Shown piece by piece: positions 26,261 through 34,488 of a stretch of 64,000 bases of DNA. This stretch comes from [Phormidium] sp. LEGE 05292 (lineage in GTDB: Bacteria > Cyanobacteriota > Cyanobacteriia > Cyanobacteriales > Aerosakkonemataceae), in the NCBI RefSeq assembly GCF_015207735.1, contig NZ_JADEWG010000010.1, positions 1 through 64,000 of the forward strand, read 5' to 3'. The position numbers were made by a program, and so were the translations under genes. Positions within the stretch are counted from its first letter, which is position 1. Every line of letters begins with the position of its first letter. The notes beneath the pieces were generated by a model. The model ran no database searches. It was not told the DNA's origin and saw nothing but the letters and a program-made list of their open reading frames with translations.

Positions 26261-27037
26261 ATGCGATTTTTCAACAGAATTACTTTACAAACCCCAGAAA
26301 GCGTAGAACTAGAATTCACTTTAGCCGGAATAGGAAATCGCGCTTTAGCATTGTTGATGGATTATATTGCCTTGGGTTTTACCTTAATTGTCTTTTGGGT
26401 AGCTTGGGGAATTTTTACTGTAATTATTACAGACACTTTTAGAAATGTGAGGAATGTAGGACTTTGGCTATTTGCGATCGCGTTCTTCCTCAACTTCTGC
26501 ATTTATATGGCTTACTTCGTATTTTTTGAAGTGCTATGGCAAGGACAAACACCCGGAAAACGTTACACCAAAATTCGTGTAATTCGTGACGATGGCAGAA
26601 GAATAGGAATTCAACAAGCAACCTTAAGATCTTTACTGCGTCCAATTGACGACATTATGTTTATTGGTGCGTTTTTAATTATGCTAGGACGCAAAGAAAA
26701 GCGACTCGGAGACATGGCAGCAGGTACAGTAGTAGTTCAAGAAGAATACCTAGTTGTAACTACCAATTTTCCCATCTCTGAAAAAGCCAAAGAACTAGCC
26801 ACAGAACTCCCACAAATCGCTAACTTATCTTTATTATTACCTGACGATTTTGCCACTATACGCGAATATTTACAACGTCGCAAAGACATGGCAACCAAAG
26901 CAAAAAACGAACTAAGTTTGCATTTAGCAAGACAAATTAGAAATATTATTGACTTAAAAGATTTACCCGAAGGTTTAACCCCAGATATATTTTTGGAAGC
27001 AGTTTATATTGCTTATCAACAACAAACTTCCTCATAA
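26261..27037 (+). CDS. RDD family protein
   Basis: A 258-residue membrane protein with the RDD motif pattern: an early Arg in GNRALALLMDYIA, then LWQGQTPGKRYTKIRVI and a late Asp in RLGDMAAGTVVV. Three hydrophobic helices are followed by a 90-residue cytoplasmic tail. RDD proteins are poorly defined; some have been linked to transport. It ends the MoxR-DUF58-associated group. Confidence 0.9.
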   Translation: MRFFNRITLQTPESVELEFTLAGIGNRALALLMDYIALGFTLIVFWVAWGIFTVIITDTFRNVRNVGLWLFAIAFFLNFCIYMAYFVFFEVLWQGQTPGKRYTKIRVIRDDGRRIGIQQATLRSLLRPIDDIMFIGAFLIMLGRKEKRLGDMAAGTVVVQEEYLVVTTNFPISEKAKELATELPQIANLSLLLPDDFATIREYLQRRKDMATKAKNELSLHLARQIRNIIDLKDLPEGLTPDIFLEAVYIAYQQQTSS

Positions 27038-27414
27038 ACTCCATCCCATAACTCATGGCAATTCTAGATTCAGTAAAATAAGCTCTGATTTTTCTACTTT
27101 TTGTTAAAGGAGTTAATTGAGTATTTTTACTTAAATTCTTTTTGATTTAAGTAGTATTTAATATGACTATATTCTCATAAAAACTTTACAATACTATTTT
27201 TTGCAGTGTGGAATGTGGGGTGAAAAATATATACACTAAGACTTCGGGACTACTTTTTCAAAAATATCAGATTTTCTGAGTCATATCTTCAGTATGGAGT
27301 CAACAGCTACATTGTGAAGCCAATCAACTTTGCCCAACTTAAACGAGATATCCAGACTATTGTAGACTACTGGTTTGAAGTGACAACACTGCCCTCCCAT
27401 CTAGAGCATTAGTC
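27038..27414. other. Boundary region: intergenic DNA, left inverted repeat and regulator relic
   Basis: This gap includes AT-rich DNA to about 27189, the left arm of the inverted repeat (27190-27219) and a truncated response-regulator tail (27281-27412). No complete gene is present. Confidence 0.6.
27281..27412 (+). pseudogene. Truncated response regulator, C-terminal fragment
   Basis: The frame ending at the TAG at 27410 reads YGVNSYIVKPINFAQLKRD and continues to LPSHLEH. This is the last part of a single-domain receiver of the Rcp1 type (conserved Lys-Pro after the fifth strand). The phospho-acceptor Asp and the first ~100 residues are absent, and no start codon precedes it. It ends 2 bp before the hybrid kinase start, as if the two had been an operon. 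Confidence 0.7.
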
Positions 27415-30400
27415 ATGATGCAACCTTCACGCACGATCCTGATTGTGGATGATTCGCCTGAAGATCGCGAACTCTACCGACGCTATTTGCAGCGAGACCA
27501 GAACTATTCCTACACCATTTGGGAAGCATCTGTGGGACGGCAAGGATTGGAGCTATGGGAGCAACAGCAACCCGATATGGTGTTGCTCGACTACGGCTTG
27601 CCCGATCTGGATGGACTGGAGTTTTTGGCTCAACTGCCATCTCCTACCCCAGAACCCTGCTTACCCGTGATTGTGCTGACTGGTCAGGGCAATGAGACGA
27701 TCGCTGTCCAAGCCATGAAAGCTGGTGCCCAAGATTACCTGATTAAAGGGCAGATTACCCCAGAGAAGTTACACCAGGCGATCAATGGAGGCATTGAAAC
27801 GGTAAAGCTCCGTACCGAATTGCAACAGCGGATTGAACGAGATCGCGTAGTCGGGCGCATTACCCGGCAAATTCATCAATCCCTGGATCTCGATCGCATT
27901 CTCCAGACCACCGTGACTGAGGTGCGGCAATTTCTCAACACCGATCGGGTACTGGTGTTTCAATTACAACCGGATGGCAATGGTACGGTGGTCGCAGAAT
28001 CGGTTGGCTCAGCGTGGCGATCGCTCCTGTCGTCCACAATTTATGATCCCTGCTTGGCGGAAAACTACCTCAGATTTAGTCGCCCCGATTCCATTACTCA
28101 CGATCCCGAATTTGCTGAAGATTATGTCAAACGCTATCGCCAGGGACAGGTCACTGCGATCCCCGACATCCACAGTAGCGATATTGACCCCTGCCATATT
28201 GAATTGCTGGCTCGGTTTGAAGTCAAAGCCAATCTGGTCGTTCCCATTCTGCACGACGAGAAGTTTTGGGGGTTGCTGATTGCCCATCACTGTGCGACTC
28301 CCCGTTTTTGGCAATCTCTAGAAATTGACTTGCTCAAAGAACTGGCAACCCAGATGGGCATTGCCTTACGTCAGGCAGAACTTTATCAACAATCTCAGAC
28401 AGAACTGGCGGAACGCAACCGGGTGGAGGCAGAACTCCGAGAAAGCGAAGCACGGCTGCGATCGGCATTGGAAGCTTCGCGCATGGGTACCTGGGATTGG
28501 AATATCAAAACCGGACAGATTCAATGGTCAGACAACCTGGAGGCGATGTTTGGGCTGGAAGCCGGAGCATTTGACGGCTCTTTTGAAATGTTTACTAGGC
28601 TTCTGCACCCGGACGATCGCGCTCGTGTTCTGGCGGCTATCAACCAGGCGATCGCCACCGGAGAAGACTACAACTCTGAATTTCGAGTGGTTTACCCGAA
28701 CGGCACTATTCGATGGGCACTGAGCCAGGGCAAAGTGTTTTACGACCAGAACGGGCAATCCGTTCGGATGGTTGGCAATGATATTGACATCACAGAACGC
28801 AAGCAGGCAGAAATCGCGCTGCGAGAGAGTGAACAGCGCTATGCCACCCTGTCACAAATTTCCCCAGTCGGGATTTTTCGCACGGATGTACAGGGCGATT
28901 GTCTATATGCCAATGCTCGCTGGTGCCAACTGACGGGACTGTCTCCTGAAGCCGCTCAAGGCAAAGGGTGGGTCAGAGCACTCCATCCTGACGACCGCGA
29001 TCGCATCTTTGCTGAGTGGTATCGTGCCACAAAATTAGATCTGCCTTTCCTATCTGAATACCGATTTCAAACCCCTGATGGCAGAGTCTCGTGGGTGATT
29101 GGGCAAGCGACCGCTCAAAGAGATGTTGAGGGGCGTTTGGTTGGTTATGTCGGCACTGTGACCGATATTAGCGATCGTAAACAAGCAGAAACTGCCCTGC
29201 AAGAAAGTGAATCCCGGTTCCGTCAGTTGGCAGAAAACATTGATGTTGTGTTCTGGATGAAAGAGGTGATGGAGAATCGGGTCAGCTATGTCAGTCCTGC
29301 TTATGAGCGGCTTTGGGACTTAAATCCGCAGGAATTGTATGAGAGCCAACAAGCCTGGATTGACTACATTCATCCAGACGATCGAGAGTCGGTAGGCAGG
29401 GCATTTCAAGACAAAGCTGCTGCGGGGCTGTTCGACGAAGAGTATCGAATTATCCTCCCTAATGGTCATGTTCGTTGGGTTCATGACCGCTGTTTTCCCC
29501 TGCGAGATGAAGCGGGAGTGCTGTATCGGTTTACCGGAATTGCTGAAGACATCACCGAGCGCAGAAAAACCGAAGCGGCATTGCGTCAGAATGAACAACT
29601 GCTGCGCTTGGCACTGACGGGGGCGCAAGCTGGCTCCTGGGATTGGGAGATTTCAACGAACAAAGTTGTTTGGTCATCTGAGAACTTTGACCTGTACGGG
29701 CTGACTCCAACTCCATTACTCCAGTACGAGGATTGGACTAAGACATTGCACTCAGACGATCGAGAACGGGTAAACGCTGAAACTCTGCGGATCGTTGAGG
29801 AAAAGCAAGCCGAATATCGGGTGGAATTTCGCATTGTTCACCCACAAAAGGGGATTCGCTGGCTCCAAGCATTGGGTCGCCTGATCGTTGATGAACAGGG
29901 GGAGCCGATTCGATTAAGCGGCATCAATTTAGACATTACCGATCGCAAACTGGCAGAGGACGCATTGCGACAAAGTGAGGCATTTAACCGCCGCATATTG
30001 GAAAGCAGTAGCGATTGCATCAAACTGTTCAATCTAAACGGACAATTGCTATACATGAATCCAGGCGGTTTGTGCATGATGGAGATTGACGATCTTTGTC
30101 CCTACATCAATGTCGATTGGGCTGATTTATGGCAAGAAGAGATGCGCGAGACGATAGAGGCTGCTATTAGTACCGCCAAGACTGGAGAAGCGACTCGCTT
30201 TCAGGGCTTTTGCCCCACTGCAAAAAGCACACCAAAATGGTGGGATGTGGTCGTGACTCCCATTTTCAATACGGAAGGACAGGTCATCCAACTCTTGGCA
30301 ATCTCCCGGGATATTACCGAGCGCAAACAGTCTGAAATGGAACGCGATCGTCTGCTTGAGCAAGAGCAAGCGGCACGGGAATCTGCTGAACGAGCTAACC

Positions 30401-31515
30401 GCATCAAGGATGAGTTTTTAGCCGTTCTTTCCCACGAGTTGCGATCGCCCCTCAACCCAATTTTGGGCTGGACAAAGCTGATGCAACGCCGTAAATTCGA
30501 CACCACCAAAACGAATGAAGCATTAGCTACCATTGAACGCAATGTCAAACTCCAGACCCAGTTGATTGATGACCTTCTGGATGTCGCTAAGATCCTGCGC
30601 GGTAAGCTGAGTATGAATGTGGTTCCGGTCGATCTGGCATTTGCGATCGAGCAGGCGATCGACACGGTGAGGACAGCAGCAGTTGCCAAAGAAATTACCC
30701 TCTATGCTGTGCTGCCTCAAATTGGTCGAGTATCAGGGGATTGGGCCCGACTTCAGCAAATTGTTTGGAACCTGTTGTCTAATGCCATCAAATTTACTCC
30801 CGCTAAGGGTCAGGTTGAGGTTCGCCTAGAGCGGGATGGGAACCAGGCAAAAATAACCGTTAGCGACACGGGTAAAGGCATCAACCCCGATTTTCTGCCT
30901 CATATTTTTGAGTCATTCCGGCAAGAAGATGCTTCAACAACTCGTCAGTTTGGCGGATTAGGATTGGGGTTGGCGATCGTGCGTTATTTAGTTGAGGCTC
31001 ATGGAGGTACGATCTGTGCAGATAGCCCAGGTGAAGGACAGGGCGCAACATTTATTGTTCAATTACCATTGCTCGATGCTGAATCAGAGCAGCCTCCGTC
31101 TAAGGTAGCATCCACAGATGAACTAGACTTGACAGGCATACGAATCTTGGCAGTCGATGATGAACTAGATGCGCGTGAAATGTTAACTGCACTCCTCACT
31201 CAATATGGGGCAGAGGTTTTGACGGGTACCTCCGCTACTGATGTACTGGCCAATTTAGAATGGTTTCAACCCGATTTGTTAATTAGCGACATTGGGATGC
31301 CAGAGGTGGATGGTTATATGCTCATGCAACAGATTCGATCGTTACCACCTGAAAAAGGTGGACAGGTTTTGGCGATCGCCCTCACAGCATACGCTAGAGA
31401 AGAGGATCGCCAGCAAGCGATTAACAACGGTTATCAACGGCATCTAACCAAACCCCTTGATATCGATCGGTTAGTTCAAGTCGTGGTGGAACTCACACGC
31501 CACACTACATCTTAG
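27415..31515 (+). CDS. Hybrid histidine kinase: REC-GAF (cyanobacteriochrome)-five PAS-HisKA-HATPase-REC
   Basis: A 1366-residue soluble kinase. The first receiver (1-125) has Asp59. The GAF domain (about 150-322) has DPCHIELLARF with Cys260-His261, the canonical bilin-binding pair of cyanobacteriochromes, and KANLVVPIL after it. At the second-Cys (DXCF) position it has DPEF (230-233), so it is probably not a dual-Cys sensor; a separate DPCL occurs at 211. About five PAS/PAC modules span 345-965. HisKA has His1007 (VLSHELRSP), HATPase ends about 1225, and a second receiver has about Asp1292. No membrane segment is seen. An alternative start is Met2. Confidence 0.9.
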   Translation: MMQPSRTILIVDDSPEDRELYRRYLQRDQNYSYTIWEASVGRQGLELWEQQQPDMVLLDYGLPDLDGLEFLAQLPSPTPEPCLPVIVLTGQGNETIAVQAMKAGAQDYLIKGQITPEKLHQAINGGIETVKLRTELQQRIERDRVVGRITRQIHQSLDLDRILQTTVTEVRQFLNTDRVLVFQLQPDGNGTVVAESVGSAWRSLLSSTIYDPCLAENYLRFSRPDSITHDPEFAEDYVKRYRQGQVTAIPDIHSSDIDPCHIELLARFEVKANLVVPILHDEKFWGLLIAHHCATPRFWQSLEIDLLKELATQMGIALRQAELYQQSQTELAERNRVEAELRESEARLRSALEASRMGTWDWNIKTGQIQWSDNLEAMFGLEAGAFDGSFEMFTRLLHPDDRARVLAAINQAIATGEDYNSEFRVVYPNGTIRWALSQGKVFYDQNGQSVRMVGNDIDITERKQAEIALRESEQRYATLSQISPVGIFRTDVQGDCLYANARWCQLTGLSPEAAQGKGWVRALHPDDRDRIFAEWYRATKLDLPFLSEYRFQTPDGRVSWVIGQATAQRDVEGRLVGYVGTVTDISDRKQAETALQESESRFRQLAENIDVVFWMKEVMENRVSYVSPAYERLWDLNPQELYESQQAWIDYIHPDDRESVGRAFQDKAAAGLFDEEYRIILPNGHVRWVHDRCFPLRDEAGVLYRFTGIAEDITERRKTEAALRQNEQLLRLALTGAQAGSWDWEISTNKVVWSSENFDLYGLTPTPLLQYEDWTKTLHSDDRERVNAETLRIVEEKQAEYRVEFRIVHPQKGIRWLQALGRLIVDEQGEPIRLSGINLDITDRKLAEDALRQSEAFNRRILESSSDCIKLFNLNGQLLYMNPGGLCMMEIDDLCPYINVDWADLWQEEMRETIEAAISTAKTGEATRFQGFCPTAKSTPKWWDVVVTPIFNTEGQVIQLLAISRDITERKQSEMERDRLLEQEQAARESAERANRIKDEFLAVLSHELRSPLNPILGWTKLMQRRKFDTTKTNEALATIERNVKLQTQLIDDLLDVAKILRGKLSMNVVPVDLAFAIEQAIDTVRTAAVAKEITLYAVLPQIGRVSGDWARLQQIVWNLLSNAIKFTPAKGQVEVRLERDGNQAKITVSDTGKGINPDFLPHIFESFRQEDASTTRQFGGLGLGLAIVRYLVEAHGGTICADSPGEGQGATFIVQLPLLDAESEQPPSKVASTDELDLTGIRILAVDDELDAREMLTALLTQYGAEVLTGTSATDVLANLEWFQPDLLISDIGMPEVDGYMLMQQIRSLPPEKGGQVLAIALTAYAREEDRQQAINNGYQRHLTKPLDIDRLVQVVVELTRHTTS

Positions 31516-31748
31516 CCCACATTCCACACTTCAAAATGTAGTATTAAATAACGAAATTATTACTAATGAAAAACCAGAAAAGTCGATTCATCGCACTCAA
31601 AGCATTAAAGTAATTTCTATTCATTCGCTCTGAATAAAATTATTAAGCAATAAATTAAAAATATTAAGTTTATTCTGACTAAATATAGATTAATTATCCT
31701 AGTTGAAGCCATAAATTAAAAAAGTATAGGCTACTAGGAGAACTACAG

Positions 31749-32492
31749 ATGTGTCAAGAAAATCAACCTAATCTAGAAGAAAAAGTAATCTCAGCAGCAA
31801 TAGAAATGGGGTTATCTAATCAGCTAGATTCCGCAGAAAATATTGATGTAGATGTGCGTACTAATCTAGCTGATATAGTCCAAGGAAAAGCACATTCTGT
31901 TTCCGTTTCTGGTCAAGGTTTAGTGGTGGAAAAGGATGTCCGTTTGCAAGAGATGGAAATCCAGACAAATCGCATTGCTATTAATCCTTTAAGTGTGCTT
32001 TTTGGGGAAGTTGAACTTTCTCAACCAACTGATGCCTCTGCCCGAATAGTACTTTCAGAAGTAGATATTAATCGGGCTTTAAATTCAGATTATGTCCGTA
32101 GACAGATGCAACCTTTTGAGTTAAATATGGATGGGCAAATTGTCACTTTAGAAATGCAAAAAATGGGCATTCAGTTACCGGATGTTAATAGCATCGCCTT
32201 TAACGGTAGCACAATATTGCATGAAGGAGAAAATAAGCGATCGCTAAATTTCCAAGCTGTAATTCACCCTGGTACTATTTTTGAACCTTTATTTGTTGAG
32301 TCTTTTCAATGCACTCCTGCACCAGGCATTTCTCTACAATTTGCTGTAGCTTTAATGCAGAAGTTGAAAGAACTGGTATTTTCCCCATATTTTCTCATCA
32401 ATGGCACAGCAGTTAGGGTGCAAAAAATGCAATTGGAAAAAGGCAGATTGACCATTCATAGCACAGCTAAAATTACAGAACTTCCCTCATAA
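31749..32492 (+). CDS. DUF2993 (LmeA-like) protein, copy 1
   Basis: A 247-residue protein of the DUF2993 family, whose best-known member is the mycobacterial phospholipid-binding protein LmeA. Family-like stretches are VDVRTNLADIVQGKAHSV, INPLSVLFGEVEL and LSEVDINRALNSDYVR. There is no signal peptide. The next gene is a paralogue of identical length with about a third of residues identical by eye, implying a tandem duplication. AGGAG lies about 9 nt before the ATG. The role is unknown; lipid binding is inferred. Confidence 0.85.
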   Translation: MCQENQPNLEEKVISAAIEMGLSNQLDSAENIDVDVRTNLADIVQGKAHSVSVSGQGLVVEKDVRLQEMEIQTNRIAINPLSVLFGEVELSQPTDASARIVLSEVDINRALNSDYVRRQMQPFELNMDGQIVTLEMQKMGIQLPDVNSIAFNGSTILHEGENKRSLNFQAVIHPGTIFEPLFVESFQCTPAPGISLQFAVALMQKLKELVFSPYFLINGTAVRVQKMQLEKGRLTIHSTAKITELPS

Positions 32493-32620
32493 GGCATAAA
32501 TAAATTTGCTGATTTTTATCGGTGGGTAAATCCAAATAAATGTCTGTCGCGATGCAGATACAATTTTTAAAGATGGCAAACTAAATTGTAGGTTAGTAAT
32601 GCCACATTTAATGATTCAAA

Positions 32621-33364
32621 ATGTCAGTAGATCAACCAGGGTTAGGGGAACAAGCACTTAGTAAAGCCGCCGAAATGGGTTTATCAAGTCAGTTGGATGA
32701 AGTTGAGGAATTGAATGTAGATATCCGCACTAATCCAATTCAGTTAATGCAAGGAGAATTAGAATCTGTTTCGATCGAAGGCAAAGGTTTGGTGATGCAA
32801 GAAGAGTTGCGAACCGAGAAATTGCAAATGCAAGTTGGCAATATTGCAATTAATCCTCTGAGTGCAGCTTTTGGCAAAATCGAACTTTCTCATCCTACGC
32901 AAGCAGAAACGAAAGTTGTTTTAACAGAACAAGATATCGATCGCGCATTTAATTCCGATTTTCTGCGAGAAAAATTGCAAAACATGGAAGTAAATGTGCA
33001 AGGTCAACCAGTGACTGTAGATACTCAAAAAGTAGAATTCAGTCTCCCCGATCGTGATAAATTTAGCCTAGATGCTACTTTTTATTTACGGGAAACAGGA
33101 GAAACCAAGAAAACCGCTTTTACTGCTGTTCCAGAAATAGCATCAGGTGGAAATCGCATTTCTTTAGAACAGGTGGAATACAAGGACGGTCAAGAAATTT
33201 CGCCTGAACTAACGGAAGCTTTGTTAGACAAGTCTAGCGAATTATTAGACTTCTCTAACTTTGAACTCAAAGGAATGTCTCTACGCTTGAAAAACTTGGA
33301 TGTGCAACCAGGAAATCTGATTGTAGAAGCTGAAGCTTATATTAGAGATTTCCCTTCCTCTTAA
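32621..33364 (+). CDS. DUF2993 (LmeA-like) protein, copy 2
   Basis: A 247-residue paralogue of the preceding gene. Matching segments are GLSSQLDEVEELNVDIRTNP, SVSIEGKGLVMQ, IAINPLSAAFGKIELS and LTEQDIDRAFNSDFL. It differs most in the last 90 residues. The 128-bp gap suggests separate or weakly coupled expression. The function is unknown. Confidence 0.85.
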   Translation: MSVDQPGLGEQALSKAAEMGLSSQLDEVEELNVDIRTNPIQLMQGELESVSIEGKGLVMQEELRTEKLQMQVGNIAINPLSAAFGKIELSHPTQAETKVVLTEQDIDRAFNSDFLREKLQNMEVNVQGQPVTVDTQKVEFSLPDRDKFSLDATFYLRETGETKKTAFTAVPEIASGGNRISLEQVEYKDGQEISPELTEALLDKSSELLDFSNFELKGMSLRLKNLDVQPGNLIVEAEAYIRDFPSS

Positions 33365-33461
33365 CCTGAGAAAGCAAAAGCCAGAAGTAAAAAATTACTT
33401 TTGGCTTGTAAAAATTTTATTTAAGTTTTTACTAACCCACCATTACACACAAGGAATTATT

Positions 33462-34286
33462 ATGAAACAAAATACCAGAAATTTAGAACAACAAGCTAGA
33501 CAAGTAGCTGCCGATCCTTGGGTAGAAAAACTCGCTAGACTCGGCTTAGTTTCCAAAGGAATAGTTTACTCTATAGTCGGGTTTTTAGCAGCACAAGCAG
33601 CTTTTGGCGCGGGCGGTAGAACTACTGACACCGCAGGTGCTTTGGAAACAATTGTCACTCAACCTTTTGGTCAATTTTTGTTAGCTTTGGTGTGTATTGG
33701 TTTTATTGGATATACACTTTGGCGATTTCTTGAAGCATTTTTTAACCCAGAAAATCAAGGTATCGGTGGGCGTTTAGGTAGCTTTGTTAGTGGTGTAATT
33801 TATGCAAGTTTGGCGTTTACTGCGGCTAAATTAGCATTAGGTTATGGTGGTACTACTGGTGGCGATGCGACCCAAGATTGGACGGGGCGTTTCTTGGCTC
33901 AACCTTTTGGTCAATGGTTAGTAGGAATTGCTGGGGCGTTCATAATTGGTATGGGATTTTATGAAATGTATAAAGCTTACAAAGCCAAGTTTCGGGAATA
34001 TTTAAAATGGCAAGAAATGGCTCAGAATGAAAGAAATTGGGCAACTCGTTTAGGCAGATTGGGTTATGCTGCTAGGGGTGTGGTTTTTATTGCGATCGGC
34101 TTTTTCTTAATTCAAGCGGCGCGTTTGTCTAATCCTAATGAAGCTAGAGGTTTTGGTGGTGCATTAGCAGCGTTAGCAGGACAACCTTATGGCCCTTGGA
34201 TTTTGGGGCTTGTGGCGATCGGCTTATTAGCTTATGGTATTTATACATTCGTGGAAGCTAAGTATCGACGAATTAGGACTGCTTGA
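33462..34286 (+). CDS. DUF1206 domain-containing membrane protein
   Basis: A 274-residue membrane protein made of three similar two-helix units. Each begins with a basic, Gly-rich segment (LARLGLVSKGIVYSIVGF, then a middle copy, then LGRLGYAARGVVFIAIGF) and ends with QPFGxxLLxxVxxG. This is the DUF1206 pattern, of unknown function, common in bacteria. AAGGA lies 8 nt before the start. It lies between the DUF2993 pair and crtO. Confidence 0.92.
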   Translation: MKQNTRNLEQQARQVAADPWVEKLARLGLVSKGIVYSIVGFLAAQAAFGAGGRTTDTAGALETIVTQPFGQFLLALVCIGFIGYTLWRFLEAFFNPENQGIGGRLGSFVSGVIYASLAFTAAKLALGYGGTTGGDATQDWTGRFLAQPFGQWLVGIAGAFIIGMGFYEMYKAYKAKFREYLKWQEMAQNERNWATRLGRLGYAARGVVFIAIGFFLIQAARLSNPNEARGFGGALAALAGQPYGPWILGLVAIGLLAYGIYTFVEAKYRRIRTA

Positions 34287-34488
34287 ATTTGCGTAAATTA
34301 ACAAAAAATAATTAACAACGGGACAAAAAAGAGGGAAAATAGAAACTTAAATCTTTTCTTCTTTTCTGTCTATTTTTCATTTAATTAGTGCGGTCGATAT
34401 AGCAAAAACTTCTGTAATTAGACAGATTTTTTACATTTATTTATTTTCTTATAATTAAGAAAATACAATACTACTCGGAGTTAGATAG

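Larger units (their letters stand above)
27190..31545. mobile_element. Candidate transposase-less cassette bounded by 30-bp inverted repeats
   Basis: The left arm (27190-27219) and right arm (31516-31545) are inverted copies matching at 27 of 30 positions, with a perfect 14-base core (GTGTGGAATGTGGG). The right arm starts on the base after the kinase stop codon. Inside are a truncated response-regulator tail and one 4.1-kb hybrid kinase gene whose base composition looks more GC-rich than its neighbours by eye. No transposase gene is present and no certain target duplication was found (GTAGTATTTAATA at 27151 and GTAGTATTAAATA at 31538 are similar). Mobility is inference. Confidence 0.5.

Noticed and set aside
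27443-30720. Many overlapping frames on both strands inside the hybrid kinase gene
   Set aside because: These are shadows of a GC-richer long gene; none shows domain similarity.
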